DNA of 64,000 nucleotides from contig NZ_WOWP01000021.1 of the NCBI RefSeq assembly GCF_009741375.1, forward strand, positions 29,005 through 93,004. The letters are read 5' to 3'. The translations under genes were made by a program, and so were the position numbers. The notes below the pieces were generated by a model that had not been told where the DNA came from, made no database searches, and saw only the letters and a list, made by a program, of their open reading frames with translations. Source of the DNA: Flavobacterium rakeshii. Its GTDB lineage: Bacteria; Bacteroidota; Bacteroidia; Flavobacteriales; Flavobacteriaceae. Each line of letters starts with the position of its first letter. Position 1 is the stretch's first letter. Positions 24,438 to 33,201 of this stretch are shown piece by piece.

Positions 24438-24995
24438 TTATCTCACCCTTATCAGTTCAAACATACCCGGGTACTCTACTACCAGTCCGTTAGCATCAAC
24501 AGTAATCTCGCCCTCAAAGTCTTTCAGATTATCAAAGCGGTACAGCCTGTTGCCTAAACGGGTGTATTTTTGTCGTTCACGGCGCACTTCATTTTGCAGT
24601 ACATCAATATAAATAACACTTAGTTCGGTAGTTTCGCCCTCGGCAAGGTGTAGTCCGTTTACCGGAAGTGTATTGGTAAACGGCGAAATGGAAATATCTA
24701 CATAATTACAGCCTTCAAAATTAAAATGAGGTAAATTCTTTTTGCATTTCCAGTGTCCGTTTTTGTCCAGTGAAAGTGCATGTTTATAGGTATTATCGGC
24801 TATACTGGCACTTATTTCAAACGACTGTACCTGCCAGTCCCTGTTAAGCTGCAACCAGTATTCGGTATACACAGGCTTGCGTTTCGCCCAGCCTTCAATT
24901 TCAGAATGTACCATGATACTCGTATCATGATAATTTACGGCACAGTATTCATCTGTGTCATACATCAACCCCTTCCATAAAATACTCAACTGCAT
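24438..24995 (-). CDS. Putative glycolipid-binding domain protein
   Basis: 185 residues matching the putative glycolipid-binding family seen in Pseudomonas PA1994: LWKGL at the start, YTEYWLQLNRDWQVQSFEI, LSLDKNGHWKC, GCNYVDISISPFTNTLPVNGL and LVVEYPGMFELI at the end. The family folds as a spiral beta-roll; its ligand was proposed from structure only. No signal peptide. It stands alone between the HAD and M48-type genes. Confidence 0.8.
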   Translation of the reverse strand: MQLSILWKGLMYDTDEYCAVNYHDTSIMVHSEIEGWAKRKPVYTEYWLQLNRDWQVQSFEISASIADNTYKHALSLDKNGHWKCKKNLPHFNFEGCNYVDISISPFTNTLPVNGLHLAEGETTELSVIYIDVLQNEVRRERQKYTRLGNRLYRFDNLKDFEGEITVDANGLVVEYPGMFELIRVR

Positions 24996-25092
24996 AACCG
25001 TAAAAAATTAAAAAGCGGTTTTGACATATGCATCAAAACCGCATCTAATTTACTATTTTTCAGCGAAATAATCAATGTTAAAAATCACCCAA

Positions 25093-26103
25093 TTACCTCC
25101 TTGCCCTAAGAATTCCCACTTTATTTCCCGAATCGTTCATTAGCACTCCCCCATGACCTATGTACAGGTTAGTATCGGCATTATCGGTAAGCATCATTTT
25201 ATAACCCGCCTTGTTAGAACGTACCAGTTTTGCCACCATATATACCTTGTCTTTATCCACCTGTACAAGATTTCCCTTTTTGGTTAAGTAGTATTCCCCT
25301 TTAGGATCTGAACTAAAGTAAGCATCACTGGCTATATTGTTATTATATTTGGCACTTTGCTGAATCTTCTCTGCTCTTGTCGGCTCCTTTTTAACCGCTA
25401 CCTGTTTAGGCTTTGCAGGTGCTTTTGCAACAGGTTTCACTTCAGTTCTGGTTTCAGGTTTTGGCTTTGAGGTAGTAGTTTTTACCTGTGCAACAGCAGC
25501 CGTATTTGCCTGTGCGCTTCCGCTTGCCCTTGTCCAGCCCGTTGCTATGGCAACCAGCCTGTCTCTTTTTGGCGGATGCGTATGCGAACCCTTTATACTC
25601 GCTATGGTTTCCATAACCGCCTGAGCATCGGTAAGGCTTGCTCCCAGTTTGTTTAGTACAAAGCCCGAAAACTCATCGGCATCCAGTTCGGTTTGGGGTC
25701 TGCTGCCTACATTATCCAGGGTATGTCCGTTAAGATGATGCCCTATTTCGTGTGCCAGTATACTCACGGCTGCCCAGTCGCTACCGCTTACGGTATTGAT
25801 GCTCGACATGAATTTAGGATTATATAAAATGTATCGTTTACCTTTTAGTACAACCGCTGCCGCATTAGGTACATTTGCTGCACGCAGTTCAAAATTGGCT
25901 TTTAACCCAATTACCGACATGATGTTTTTTATCACCGTTTCGGCTTTTGCATCGGGTTTAAAGGCATGAATATCACCCGTAACCTTTTCGCCATAATAAC
26001 TGCACATTTGGGTATATTTTGCCGATGCAAACACCTTTTGTGCATGTACTCCGGCGGCATTACATAAGGCTACGATAAGTAGTAAGGCTTTTAAAATCTT
26101 CAT
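25093..26103 (-). CDS. Secreted M48-type zinc metallopeptidase with basic linker
   Basis: 336 residues from the ATG at 26103, where MKILKALLLIVALCNAAGVHAQ forms a signal peptide (the ATG at 26130 adds an unrelated stretch). Residues about 120-150 contain SILAHEIGHHLNGHT, the HExxH zinc site, followed by ELDADEFSGFVLNKLGAS with the third ligand Glu. A proline/lysine-rich linker (about residues 200-255) leads to a short C-terminal strand domain (YYLTKKGNLVQVDKDKVYMVAK). It probably acts in the periplasm as a quality-control protease. Confidence 0.85.
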   Translation of the reverse strand: MKILKALLLIVALCNAAGVHAQKVFASAKYTQMCSYYGEKVTGDIHAFKPDAKAETVIKNIMSVIGLKANFELRAANVPNAAAVVLKGKRYILYNPKFMSSINTVSGSDWAAVSILAHEIGHHLNGHTLDNVGSRPQTELDADEFSGFVLNKLGASLTDAQAVMETIASIKGSHTHPPKRDRLVAIATGWTRASGSAQANTAAVAQVKTTTSKPKPETRTEVKPVAKAPAKPKQVAVKKEPTRAEKIQQSAKYNNNIASDAYFSSDPKGEYYLTKKGNLVQVDKDKVYMVAKLVRSNKAGYKMMLTDNADTNLYIGHGGVLMNDSGNKVGILRARR

Positions 26104-26238
26104 AGGCCAGAGAGAAAATAAATTTAACATTTGGTTATCAGCTACATAATACTAACGGAATATTTTTAAGTGTTAGTATGAATTTTAACACCCCGGGGTA
26201 CTAAAACGTTTTCTGTTAACGACATGTTAATTTAACAA

Positions 26239-26276
26239 TTAAACAAACGTTTAATTTAAACAATCGTTTAACTTTG
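26239..26276 (+). promoter_or_regulatory. Twin TetR operators and promoter of the efflux operon
   Basis: Two copies of TTAAAC-N4-GTTTAA lie at 26239-26254 and 26256-26271, centres 17 bases apart; the first extends to a 20-base palindrome. The second overlaps the -7 box TAACTTTG (26269-26276). This is a typical arrangement for repression by the adjacent TetR protein. Confidence 0.75.
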
Positions 26277-26302
26277 CATCAGAATTTTGAAATTGGAAAA
26301 CA

Positions 26303-26926
26303 ATGACAGAATACAACGAAAAACAACTCGATATCCTCATGGCAGCAGAAAGCCTGTTTGCCAGCGAAGGTTTTGACGGGACATCAATAAGAAGCATAGC
26401 AAAAGCCGCAAAGGTTAATATTGCTATGATTTCCTATTATTTTGGGTCTAAAGAAAAAATGCTTGAAGCACTTATTCTGCACCGCACATCTGACATGAAA
26501 ATGCAGTTAGACAACATTTTCAAGGAAGACCTTACCCCGCTTGAAAAGGTAGAACGCCTTATAGATCTTTACATTTCGCGCATTAACAAAAACAAATGCA
26601 TGTACCAAATTTTGCACTTTGAACTTTCTACTAAAAAAAGGCTGATGGACATGAAATCGTATGCCGAAGTTAAGCAGCAAAATATGGCGGCTTTTAGAAA
26701 GATAATACAGGAAGGACAGGAATCAGGCTTGTTTAAAACAAACATAAACATTGAGCTTATCCCTCCTACCATTATGGGGACCCTTGTGCATTTCCAGATG
26801 AACAGACCATTTTTTGAGGCAGAACTGGGTATTAAAACAGATGAAGCCTACGAAAACTATATAAAAAACGAATTAACGAGTCACATTAAACAAACAATTA
26901 AAGCCCTTTTAGTTCATGAAAACTAA
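26303..26926 (+). CDS. TetR-family repressor of the efflux operon
   Basis: 207 residues. The N-terminal 50 residues form the TetR helix-turn-helix: ILMAAESLFASEGFDGTSIRSIAKAAKVNIAMISYYFGSKEKML. The rest is an all-helical ligand-binding domain. Twin palindromic operators overlap its own promoter, so it should repress itself and the three efflux genes that follow. Its stop overlaps the TolC-like gene by 11 bases. Confidence 0.92.
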   Translation: MTEYNEKQLDILMAAESLFASEGFDGTSIRSIAKAAKVNIAMISYYFGSKEKMLEALILHRTSDMKMQLDNIFKEDLTPLEKVERLIDLYISRINKNKCMYQILHFELSTKKRLMDMKSYAEVKQQNMAAFRKIIQEGQESGLFKTNINIELIPPTIMGTLVHFQMNRPFFEAELGIKTDEAYENYIKNELTSHIKQTIKALLVHEN

Positions 26927-28265
26927 GAATTTACTATTGGGAGCCACACTGTTTATATCGGGGTTTGCAACACTGCAGGCACAGGAGAAAAAACAGTTAA
27001 GCCTTGATGATGCCATAGGCATGGCGGTTACCCAAAGTACCGAGGCAAATCTTGCCGATACAAAAGTTTCCACTTCAAAATTTGAAATGGAAAGCGTAAA
27101 AAACAACATTTACCCTGAGGTAAAACTTTCGGGTCAATACCAAAGGTTAACTAATCCTAATGTTACACTTAGACTACCTACCGGCGACAGTAATGATGGC
27201 GAAACAGCATCTGGTTCTCCAAAAGTAGACCAGCTTATGCTGGGTATGGCTACCGTGGGTATGCCTTTGTTCTCTGGTTTTAAGCTTAAAAACAGTGTAG
27301 AGGCATCTAAAGATGCTTATAATGCAGAGACTTTTAATGCTGCACACACTAAAGAGCAAATTGCCATGCAAACCATAGTGCTTTATTCTAACCTGTATAA
27401 GGCACAGGAGTCGGTTAAGCTTATAGAGGAAAACCTTAAGAGTGCTAACCAGCGTGTTACCGACTTTACAGCTATGGAGCAAAACGGTATCATTGCACGT
27501 AACGACCTTCTTAAAGCACAGTTGCAGGCATCAAACATTCAACTGTCTTTAGAGGATGCTAAAAAAACAGTTTCTACCATTAACTATCAGCTTGTAACTA
27601 TGCTAAAGTTACCTGAAGGAACACAGGTAGAACCTAACCCGGCTTACTTTGAAAACTCTGAAGAGATGGTTACCGCAGTTACTGCCGAAGAGGCTATTAG
27701 CCAGAGAAATGACCTTGAAGCCCTTAGATGGGAACAAAAGGCAAGCGAGGCTAATATAAAAGTAGCTCAGGCAGACTACTACCCTACCGTTACACTTTTA
27801 GGAGGATATGCAGCGGTAGATATTAAAAATGTTTTCCAGGTTACCAATGCTATTAACTTTGGTGTAGGGGTATCATACGACCTGTCTAACCTGTTTAAAA
27901 ACAGTAAGCATGTAAAATCGGCTTCAAGCCGTGCCGAAGCTACTAAGCAACAGGTAGAATTACTTACCGACAGGATTAAAGTACAGGTGCAGGAATCTCT
28001 TGAAAACTATAACCTTGCCATTAAGCAAAACAGAGTGTACACCGAAGCCGTTACCCAAGCCGATGAAAATTACCGTATTGTAAAAGATAAATACGATAAC
28101 GGCCTGAGTGATACTAACGACCTTTTAGAGGCCGATGTACAACAGCTACAGGCAAAACTTAACGAAACATTCTCAAGAGCAGATATAACACAGCGTTACT
28201 ACGAACTGCTTAATGTTTCAGGAAAATTAATCAATTCATTCAACATTACTCAACAAAATAATTAA
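26916..28265 (+). CDS. TolC-family outer-membrane efflux channel
   Basis: 449 residues with signal peptide (MKTKNLLLGATLFISGFATLQAQ) and two tandem halves of the TolC/OEP family: LSLDDAIGMAVTQS to the VKLIEENLKSANQRVTDF coiled helix, then ISQRNDLEALRWEQKASEANIKVAQADYYPTVTLLGGYA and the second coil ending near VKDKYDNGLSDTNDLLEADVQQLQAKL. It gives the tripartite pump its exit duct. It is translationally coupled to the TetR gene. Confidence 0.9.
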   Translation: MKTKNLLLGATLFISGFATLQAQEKKQLSLDDAIGMAVTQSTEANLADTKVSTSKFEMESVKNNIYPEVKLSGQYQRLTNPNVTLRLPTGDSNDGETASGSPKVDQLMLGMATVGMPLFSGFKLKNSVEASKDAYNAETFNAAHTKEQIAMQTIVLYSNLYKAQESVKLIEENLKSANQRVTDFTAMEQNGIIARNDLLKAQLQASNIQLSLEDAKKTVSTINYQLVTMLKLPEGTQVEPNPAYFENSEEMVTAVTAEEAISQRNDLEALRWEQKASEANIKVAQADYYPTVTLLGGYAAVDIKNVFQVTNAINFGVGVSYDLSNLFKNSKHVKSASSRAEATKQQVELLTDRIKVQVQESLENYNLAIKQNRVYTEAVTQADENYRIVKDKYDNGLSDTNDLLEADVQQLQAKLNETFSRADITQRYYELLNVSGKLINSFNITQQNN

Positions 28266-28276
28266 TATACCTCCTC

Positions 28277-29356
28277 ATGGAAAAAAAGAAAACAAACAAG
28301 AAGTTTCTTATCATACTTATAGTACTTGTTGCCGTGGGTGCTACATATGGTACTTATAAATATTTACACTCCCTTGCTCACGAAACTACAGATGATGCAC
28401 AGGTAGAAAGAAACATGAGCCCTATTATACCCCGTGTTACCGGTTATATCACTAAGGTATATGTAAAAGATAACGATTTTGTAAAAAAAGGTGATACCCT
28501 TTTTGTTATAGACAATAATGACTACATCGTTAAGGTAGAAGAGGCTAAAGCCGCTCTTTTAGCTGCCGAAGGTAACCTTGCCGTTGCAAAGGCAGATGTA
28601 GGTAGTGCTACAGCAAACGTATCGGTATCTGATGCTAATTTACAGTCTACAAAAGGTAACATAGAGGCTGCTAAAGTAAGATTATGGAGAGCTAATAACG
28701 ACTTTGAGCGTTATGAGAACTTATATAAAAACCACTCAATAACTAAACAGCAATTTGAGCAGGCGCAAGCTACTAAGCAGGAGGCGGAAGCCCAACTGAA
28801 AGTACTTGAGCAACAACAGGCAGCCAGCAACTACCAGAAAAATGCGATTATTTCAAAATCAAATGTATCCAACAAGCAAACGGAAGTTGCTGCTGCCAAT
28901 ATTGAGCGTGCCAGGGCTGCACTTAATGCTGCCGAACTTAACTTAGGCTATACAGTGGTTACGGCTTCTGTAAACGGACAAATATCGGCTGTTGATATAC
29001 AACCGGGTCAGCTTGTAGCTCCGGGTCAGGCATTATTCTATATTACAGATCACAGTGAAACATGGGTAGTGGCTAACTTTAAGGAAACTCAGCTTAACAA
29101 AATGAGAGCCGGACAAAAAGTAGGCATTAAAGTAGATGCTTATCCAGATATTGAGTTTGAAGGTGTTATTACATCATTCTCGCCTGCAACAGGAGCAAAA
29201 TTCTCTCTTTTACCTCCTGATAATGCTACGGGTAACTTCGTAAAAACGGTACAGAGACTACCTGTAAAAATCAATTTAACTGAAAATAACGCGAAAGAAA
29301 AAGTAGACCTGCTTCGTCCCGGTATGAACGTAGAAGTAGATGTACACTTAAAATAA
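28277..29356 (+). CDS. emrA: HlyD/EmrA-family membrane fusion protein
   Basis: 359 residues: an N-terminal membrane anchor (FLIILIVLVAVGATYGTYKYL), a biotinyl-lipoyl-like hairpin split by a long coiled coil (residues about 80-230, Ala/Glu/Lys-rich with LLAAEGNLAVAKADV), and a beta-barrel with GYTVVTASVNGQISAVDIQPGQLVAPGQALFYI. It bridges the MFS pump and the TolC-type channel. It follows the channel gene by 11 bases. Confidence 0.9.
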   Translation: MEKKKTNKKFLIILIVLVAVGATYGTYKYLHSLAHETTDDAQVERNMSPIIPRVTGYITKVYVKDNDFVKKGDTLFVIDNNDYIVKVEEAKAALLAAEGNLAVAKADVGSATANVSVSDANLQSTKGNIEAAKVRLWRANNDFERYENLYKNHSITKQQFEQAQATKQEAEAQLKVLEQQQAASNYQKNAIISKSNVSNKQTEVAAANIERARAALNAAELNLGYTVVTASVNGQISAVDIQPGQLVAPGQALFYITDHSETWVVANFKETQLNKMRAGQKVGIKVDAYPDIEFEGVITSFSPATGAKFSLLPPDNATGNFVKTVQRLPVKINLTENNAKEKVDLLRPGMNVEVDVHLK

Positions 29357-29357
29357 T

Positions 29358-30947
29358 ATGGCAGCAACAGTAACACAGGATGACAGCCTGGTAGAATATG
29401 GCTTTAGGCGGGTAATTATTACCATTACCGCGGTACTGTGTGCCCTGCTTGAAATTGTAGATACTACCATTGTTAACGTAGCGTTAAATGAAATGCGCGG
29501 TAGCCTTGGGGCAACGCTTACTGATATTGCCTGGGTAATTACCGCTTATGCCATCGCTAACGTAATTATTATACCAATGACGAGCTGGCTGTCACAGCAG
29601 TTTGGACGTCGAAACTATTTTGCCGTATCTATTGTAGTATTTACCATAGCATCGTTTTTATGTGGTAATGCTACCAATATCTGGGAACTTGTATTTTTTA
29701 GGTTCATACAGGGTATGGGTGGTGGTGCACTACTTGTAACGGCACAAACTATTATTACCGAAAGTTACCCTGCCGAGAAAAGAGGTATGGCGCAGGCCAT
29801 ATATGGTATGGGTGTAATTGTAGGGCCTACATTGGGTCCGCCACTGGGAGGTTACATTGTAGACAACTACTCATGGCCTTATATATTTTACATTAACGTA
29901 CCACTGGGTATTATTGCAACCCTGCTTACGCTAATCTATGTAAAAAGCCCTAAGTATGGTGAAAAGATGAAAGCCAATCAGGTGGACTGGTGGGGTATTA
30001 TTTTCCTTGCCTCCTTTATTGGGTCGCTACAATATGTACTGGAACACGGGCAACAGGATGACTGGTTTGCCGATGGTACCATAGTCACACTAAGTGTTGT
30101 AACCGTATTTGGTTTACTCGCCTTTATATGGAGGGAAATGACATACAAGTTCCCTATTGTAAACCTCAGCGTATTAAAAGACAGTAACCTGCGTATTGGT
30201 ACGATAATGTGTTTTATACTTGGTTTCGGTTTATATGGTTCTACATTCATAGTACCTATATACACCCAGTCTGTTTTAGGATGGACAGCGCTCGAAACCG
30301 GTTTATTACTTATACCAAGTTCATTGACAACAGCCTTTATGATGCCTATTATTGGTAAGCTTATACAAAGAGGTATACCGCAAACCTACATGGTGGCATT
30401 GGGCTTCCTTATCTTCTTCTTCTTTACGTTTTGGATGCATAACATCATCACAAACGATACAGGGGCAGAACACATGTTTTGGCCACTTATATTAAGAGGT
30501 ATGGGACTCGGATTGCTTTTTGTACCTATTACTACCCTATCGCTTTCTACCCTACAGGGTAAAAGTATTGGTGAGGGTGCTGCCTTTACAGGTATGATGC
30601 GTCAGTTAGGAGGTTCGTTTGGTATTGCAATTATTACCACATTTATCTCACGTTTCGGTCAGCAGCACAGAGTAGATTTAATATCTCACTTAAACGGAGC
30701 CAGTTTTGAGGTACAGCAACGTGTACACCAATATCAGCTTAAGTTTATGGGGAATGGTTTTTCTGCCAGTGAGGCATTGGCAAAAGCACATCAGTTACTG
30801 GATATTAATGTTACAAGACAGGCAACCATACTGTCGTACATGGATGTATTTATGTACCTGGGTATTCTGTTCCTGCTTTGTATACCGTTTATACTGCTTG
30901 TAAGACGTGGTAAAGGTAAAGTAGACATGAGCGAAGCCATGCACTAA
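29358..30947 (+). CDS. emrB: DHA2-family MFS drug efflux pump (EmrB-like)
   Basis: 529 residues with about 14 membrane helices, as in the DHA2 group. Motif D-like LLEIVDTTIVNVALNEMRGSLG is in helix 1, motif A-like WLSQQFGRRNYF follows, and motif C GPTLGPPLGGYIVDNYSWPYIFYINVPLG is intact. It uses the proton gradient to expel hydrophobic drugs through the EmrA- and TolC-type partners. One base separates it from the fusion-protein gene. Confidence 0.93.
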   Translation: MAATVTQDDSLVEYGFRRVIITITAVLCALLEIVDTTIVNVALNEMRGSLGATLTDIAWVITAYAIANVIIIPMTSWLSQQFGRRNYFAVSIVVFTIASFLCGNATNIWELVFFRFIQGMGGGALLVTAQTIITESYPAEKRGMAQAIYGMGVIVGPTLGPPLGGYIVDNYSWPYIFYINVPLGIIATLLTLIYVKSPKYGEKMKANQVDWWGIIFLASFIGSLQYVLEHGQQDDWFADGTIVTLSVVTVFGLLAFIWREMTYKFPIVNLSVLKDSNLRIGTIMCFILGFGLYGSTFIVPIYTQSVLGWTALETGLLLIPSSLTTAFMMPIIGKLIQRGIPQTYMVALGFLIFFFFTFWMHNIITNDTGAEHMFWPLILRGMGLGLLFVPITTLSLSTLQGKSIGEGAAFTGMMRQLGGSFGIAIITTFISRFGQQHRVDLISHLNGASFEVQQRVHQYQLKFMGNGFSASEALAKAHQLLDINVTRQATILSYMDVFMYLGILFLLCIPFILLVRRGKGKVDMSEAMH

Positions 30948-30967
30948 AATTTTAAAACAGCTAAAAA

Positions 30968-31258
30968 ATGAATTCAAAATATAATCATTATAAAGTAACG
31001 CTGGAGCACACGCATAACCCAAAAGGTGACGAACTGCAGGAAGCCGTTAGTATTGAATTTGATAACCACGATAACATTTTCAACATTATCAAAATACTAC
31101 AGGAAAAAAACCTTTTTAGCAGCGATAGTGAAACAGCAGAGTTTGCCATAGGACTTAAAATGTTTGGGGAAGTAATGCTGAGAAACAGGGAAAACCCTTT
31201 GTTTAGCGAGCTATCTCCGGCTTTTAAAGAGTTCATGATGAAACTCAAATCAACATAA
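30968..31258 (+). CDS. DUF3861-family small protein
   Basis: 96 residues matching the DUF3861 family pattern: YNHYKVTLEHTHNPKGDE at the start, EFDNHDNIFNIIKIL, AEFAIGLKMFGEVMLRNRENPLFSELSPAFKEFM at the end. The family is small, cytosolic and of unknown function. It lies 20 bases after the efflux pump and likely belongs to the same transcript. Confidence 0.8.
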   Translation: MNSKYNHYKVTLEHTHNPKGDELQEAVSIEFDNHDNIFNIIKILQEKNLFSSDSETAEFAIGLKMFGEVMLRNRENPLFSELSPAFKEFMMKLKST

Positions 31259-31328
31259 GAAAGGTTAATTGTTTGATTATATATAAATTGTTTTGGTTAT
31301 TACACCTTTGCCGGGTGTGTTCAAACAA

Positions 31329-31361
31329 AAAACTCCGAAGACCTGTCTTCGGAGTTTTTTT
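31329..31361. terminator. Bidirectional terminator after DUF3861
   Basis: AAAACTCCGAAGAC pairs exactly with GTCTTCGGAGTTTT with a tiny loop. It lies between converging genes and borders the stop of the next minus-strand gene. Confidence 0.85.
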
Positions 31362-31363
31362 AT

Positions 31364-31807
31364 CTATAAGAATTTTATAAATCCTTGTGTAATACTTTTT
31401 AGTTTTACATCATAATATCTGTCAAAAATCCATTTGCCATCTCTAAACATAACACATGTAGAACATCTTATAAAATACCTGTTTGGCATATGCCGTAAAT
31501 CGGGATATTTATAATCATATTGTATATTTAAAACATCGCCTTCTTCGGGCTCATAGTCAAAGTCAAAACAATAATCATTGTTAAGTATATCCAATAAATA
31601 TTCTACAGATAAATCTTTTACCTTCTCTAAAGGTGCAGCATGAGAAAAATTAAAATCTAAATCCCATTCACCTACATATCTGGATAAGTACCATTTATAT
31701 TCAGCTTCAAGATAAATCTCTTTAAAAATAAGCTTCTCCTCTTTAGTATTTCTTGGATACTTTACAGGAACAAAATTTTCATCCCTTTCAATAAATCGTA
31801 TTTCCAT
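31364..31807 (-). CDS. Hypothetical protein, tandem-duplicate copy 2
   Basis: 147 residues, rich in Tyr, Asp, Phe and Glu, with no signal or membrane segment. It aligns along its length with its upstream neighbour: MEIRFIERDEN / MEIQFVERNVN, YLLDILNNDYCFDFDYEPEEGDVL / same with K and I, and DVKLKSITQGFIK / DVKLKRITQGFIK. A piece of the yaaA 3' end precedes it (31814-31850), showing that the whole block was duplicated. I do not recognise a family. Confidence 0.7.
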   Translation of the reverse strand: MEIRFIERDENFVPVKYPRNTKEEKLIFKEIYLEAEYKWYLSRYVGEWDLDFNFSHAAPLEKVKDLSVEYLLDILNNDYCFDFDYEPEEGDVLNIQYDYKYPDLRHMPNRYFIRCSTCVMFRDGKWIFDRYYDVKLKSITQGFIKFL

Positions 31808-31813
31808 ATTACA

Positions 31814-31850
31814 CTACTTTATAAATACCGGCTTATCCCCAGATTTTTTT
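31814..31850 (-). pseudogene. Remnant of the yaaA 3' end left by tandem duplication
   Basis: On the minus strand the bases read KSGDKPVFIK and then TAG, matching the last residues of YaaA (KGNKLVFTR, stop). The position relative to the following gene is the same as in the intact copy. It carries no start and is not a gene. Confidence 0.65.
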
Positions 31851-31869
31851 TTACAAAAGCTTATCGTTT

Positions 31870-32322
31870 TTAACTTACTATTTTTATAAATCCCTGTGTA
31901 ATCCTTTTTAGTTTTACATCATAGTGCCTTGCCAAAACCCACTTGCCTTTTGTAAAAATAAAAGCAGACCAACATTCTATATTTATTCTTTTGGGCATAT
32001 GCTTTGCATCGGGCAGTTTATAGTTGTATACAAACTCTAAAATATCGCCTTCCTTTGGCTCATAGTCAAAATCAAAACAATAATCATTGTTGAGGATATC
32101 CAATAAATATTCTGCAGATAATTCTCCTATGGTATGTGAAACACCTCTATACTGGGAAAATTCCATTGAATATAAGTCGCACTTACCCAAGTATCCTGAT
32201 AAAGTCCATATATATTCGGTTTCGAGATATGCCTCTTCAAAAATAAGTTTCTGCTCTTTAGTTACTCTGTGATATGTTACAGAGGTTGAATTCACGTTCC
32301 TTTCAACAAATTGTATTTCCAT
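31870..32322 (-). CDS. Hypothetical protein, tandem-duplicate copy 1
   Basis: 150 residues, paralogue of the next gene downstream; identical core YLLDILNNDYCFDFDYEP and tail ITQGFIK. It begins six bases after the yaaA stop and is likely co-transcribed. Acidic and aromatic, cytosolic. Possibly an immunity-type or nucleic-acid-related small protein, but nothing specific can be seen. Confidence 0.7.
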   Translation of the reverse strand: MEIQFVERNVNSTSVTYHRVTKEQKLIFEEAYLETEYIWTLSGYLGKCDLYSMEFSQYRGVSHTIGELSAEYLLDILNNDYCFDFDYEPKEGDILEFVYNYKLPDAKHMPKRINIECWSAFIFTKGKWVLARHYDVKLKRITQGFIKIVS

Positions 32323-32328
32323 AAGGAA

Positions 32329-33087
32329 TTACCTTGTAAACACCAGCTTATTTCCTTTAGATAGGCTGGCATCAAACTTATAACCTTCGTAGTCAAAACC
32401 TTTAAGTCCGTTTAGGGATCTAACGTTATTGTCTATTATATAGCGCACCATCATCCCCCTAGCCTTTTTGGCAAAAAAGCTTATCATTTTTAGTTTACCG
32501 TCTTTATAGTCCTTAAACTCCGGAGTGATTACAGGTACTTTAAGCGCTTTAGTATCTACAGCATCAAAGTATTCTTTACTTGCCAGGTTAATAAACAATT
32601 CGTCGTCTTTAAGCTCATCGTTTAAAGCTTGGGTAATTGTCTTTTTCCAAAACTCATATAGGTTTTTACTTCCTTCAACAGGCATTTGGGTACCCATTTC
32701 AAGTCGGTAAGGCTGTATCAGGTCAAGCGGTTTTAAAAGTCCGTACAGTCCTGATAATATCCTTAAACTATCCTGAAGCTTATCCAGCTTTGCGGTAGGG
32801 ATAGTATAGGCATCAAGCCCTGTGTATACATCTCCGTTAAAAGCATACACGGCAGGTCTTGCATTTTTTGTGGTAAAGGGCGTGTGCCAGTCCTGATTGC
32901 GTTGCCAGTTCAAATCGGCAAGCTTTTTACTTATACTCATCAGCTTACCAAGTTCATCTGGCGACTTTTCTTTTAAGGTACTATGTATCAACTCACTTTG
33001 TGATAAAAAAGAAGAGTCTGAATGTTTCCTTGTAGGAAGTTTTGTATCAAAATCCAGCGATTTTGCGGGAGATATAACTATTTTCAT
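32329..33087 (-). CDS. yaaA: Peroxide stress protein YaaA
   Basis: 252 residues of the YaaA/DUF328 family, which protects DNA and lowers free iron under peroxide stress. Conserved stretches: MKIVISPAKSLDFDT, FNGDVYTGLDAYTI, LRILSGLYGLLKPLDLIQPYRLEMGTQM, NLASKEYFDAVD and FFAKKARGMMVRYII. It has its own promoter (TTG-N19-TAACTTTG). The genes downstream are a tandem duplicate pair probably transcribed with it. Confidence 0.95.
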   Translation of the reverse strand: MKIVISPAKSLDFDTKLPTRKHSDSSFLSQSELIHSTLKEKSPDELGKLMSISKKLADLNWQRNQDWHTPFTTKNARPAVYAFNGDVYTGLDAYTIPTAKLDKLQDSLRILSGLYGLLKPLDLIQPYRLEMGTQMPVEGSKNLYEFWKKTITQALNDELKDDELFINLASKEYFDAVDTKALKVPVITPEFKDYKDGKLKMISFFAKKARGMMVRYIIDNNVRSLNGLKGFDYEGYKFDASLSKGNKLVFTR

Positions 33088-33106
33088 ATACTAATTTGTT
33101 ATGTTT

Positions 33107-33136
33107 CAAAGTTAGTAATTGTAACATTATCAGCAA
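33107..33136 (-). promoter_or_regulatory. yaaA promoter
   Basis: On the minus strand TTG (33136-33134), 19 bases, then TAACTTTG (33114-33107): a full match to the Bacteroidota consensus. The leader is about 15-20 bases. Confidence 0.7.
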
Positions 33137-33201
33137 AACATATACATATAACCAAACGAGGAGTTTAATACTCCGCCAAACCATTAACCAACTAAAATAA
33201 A

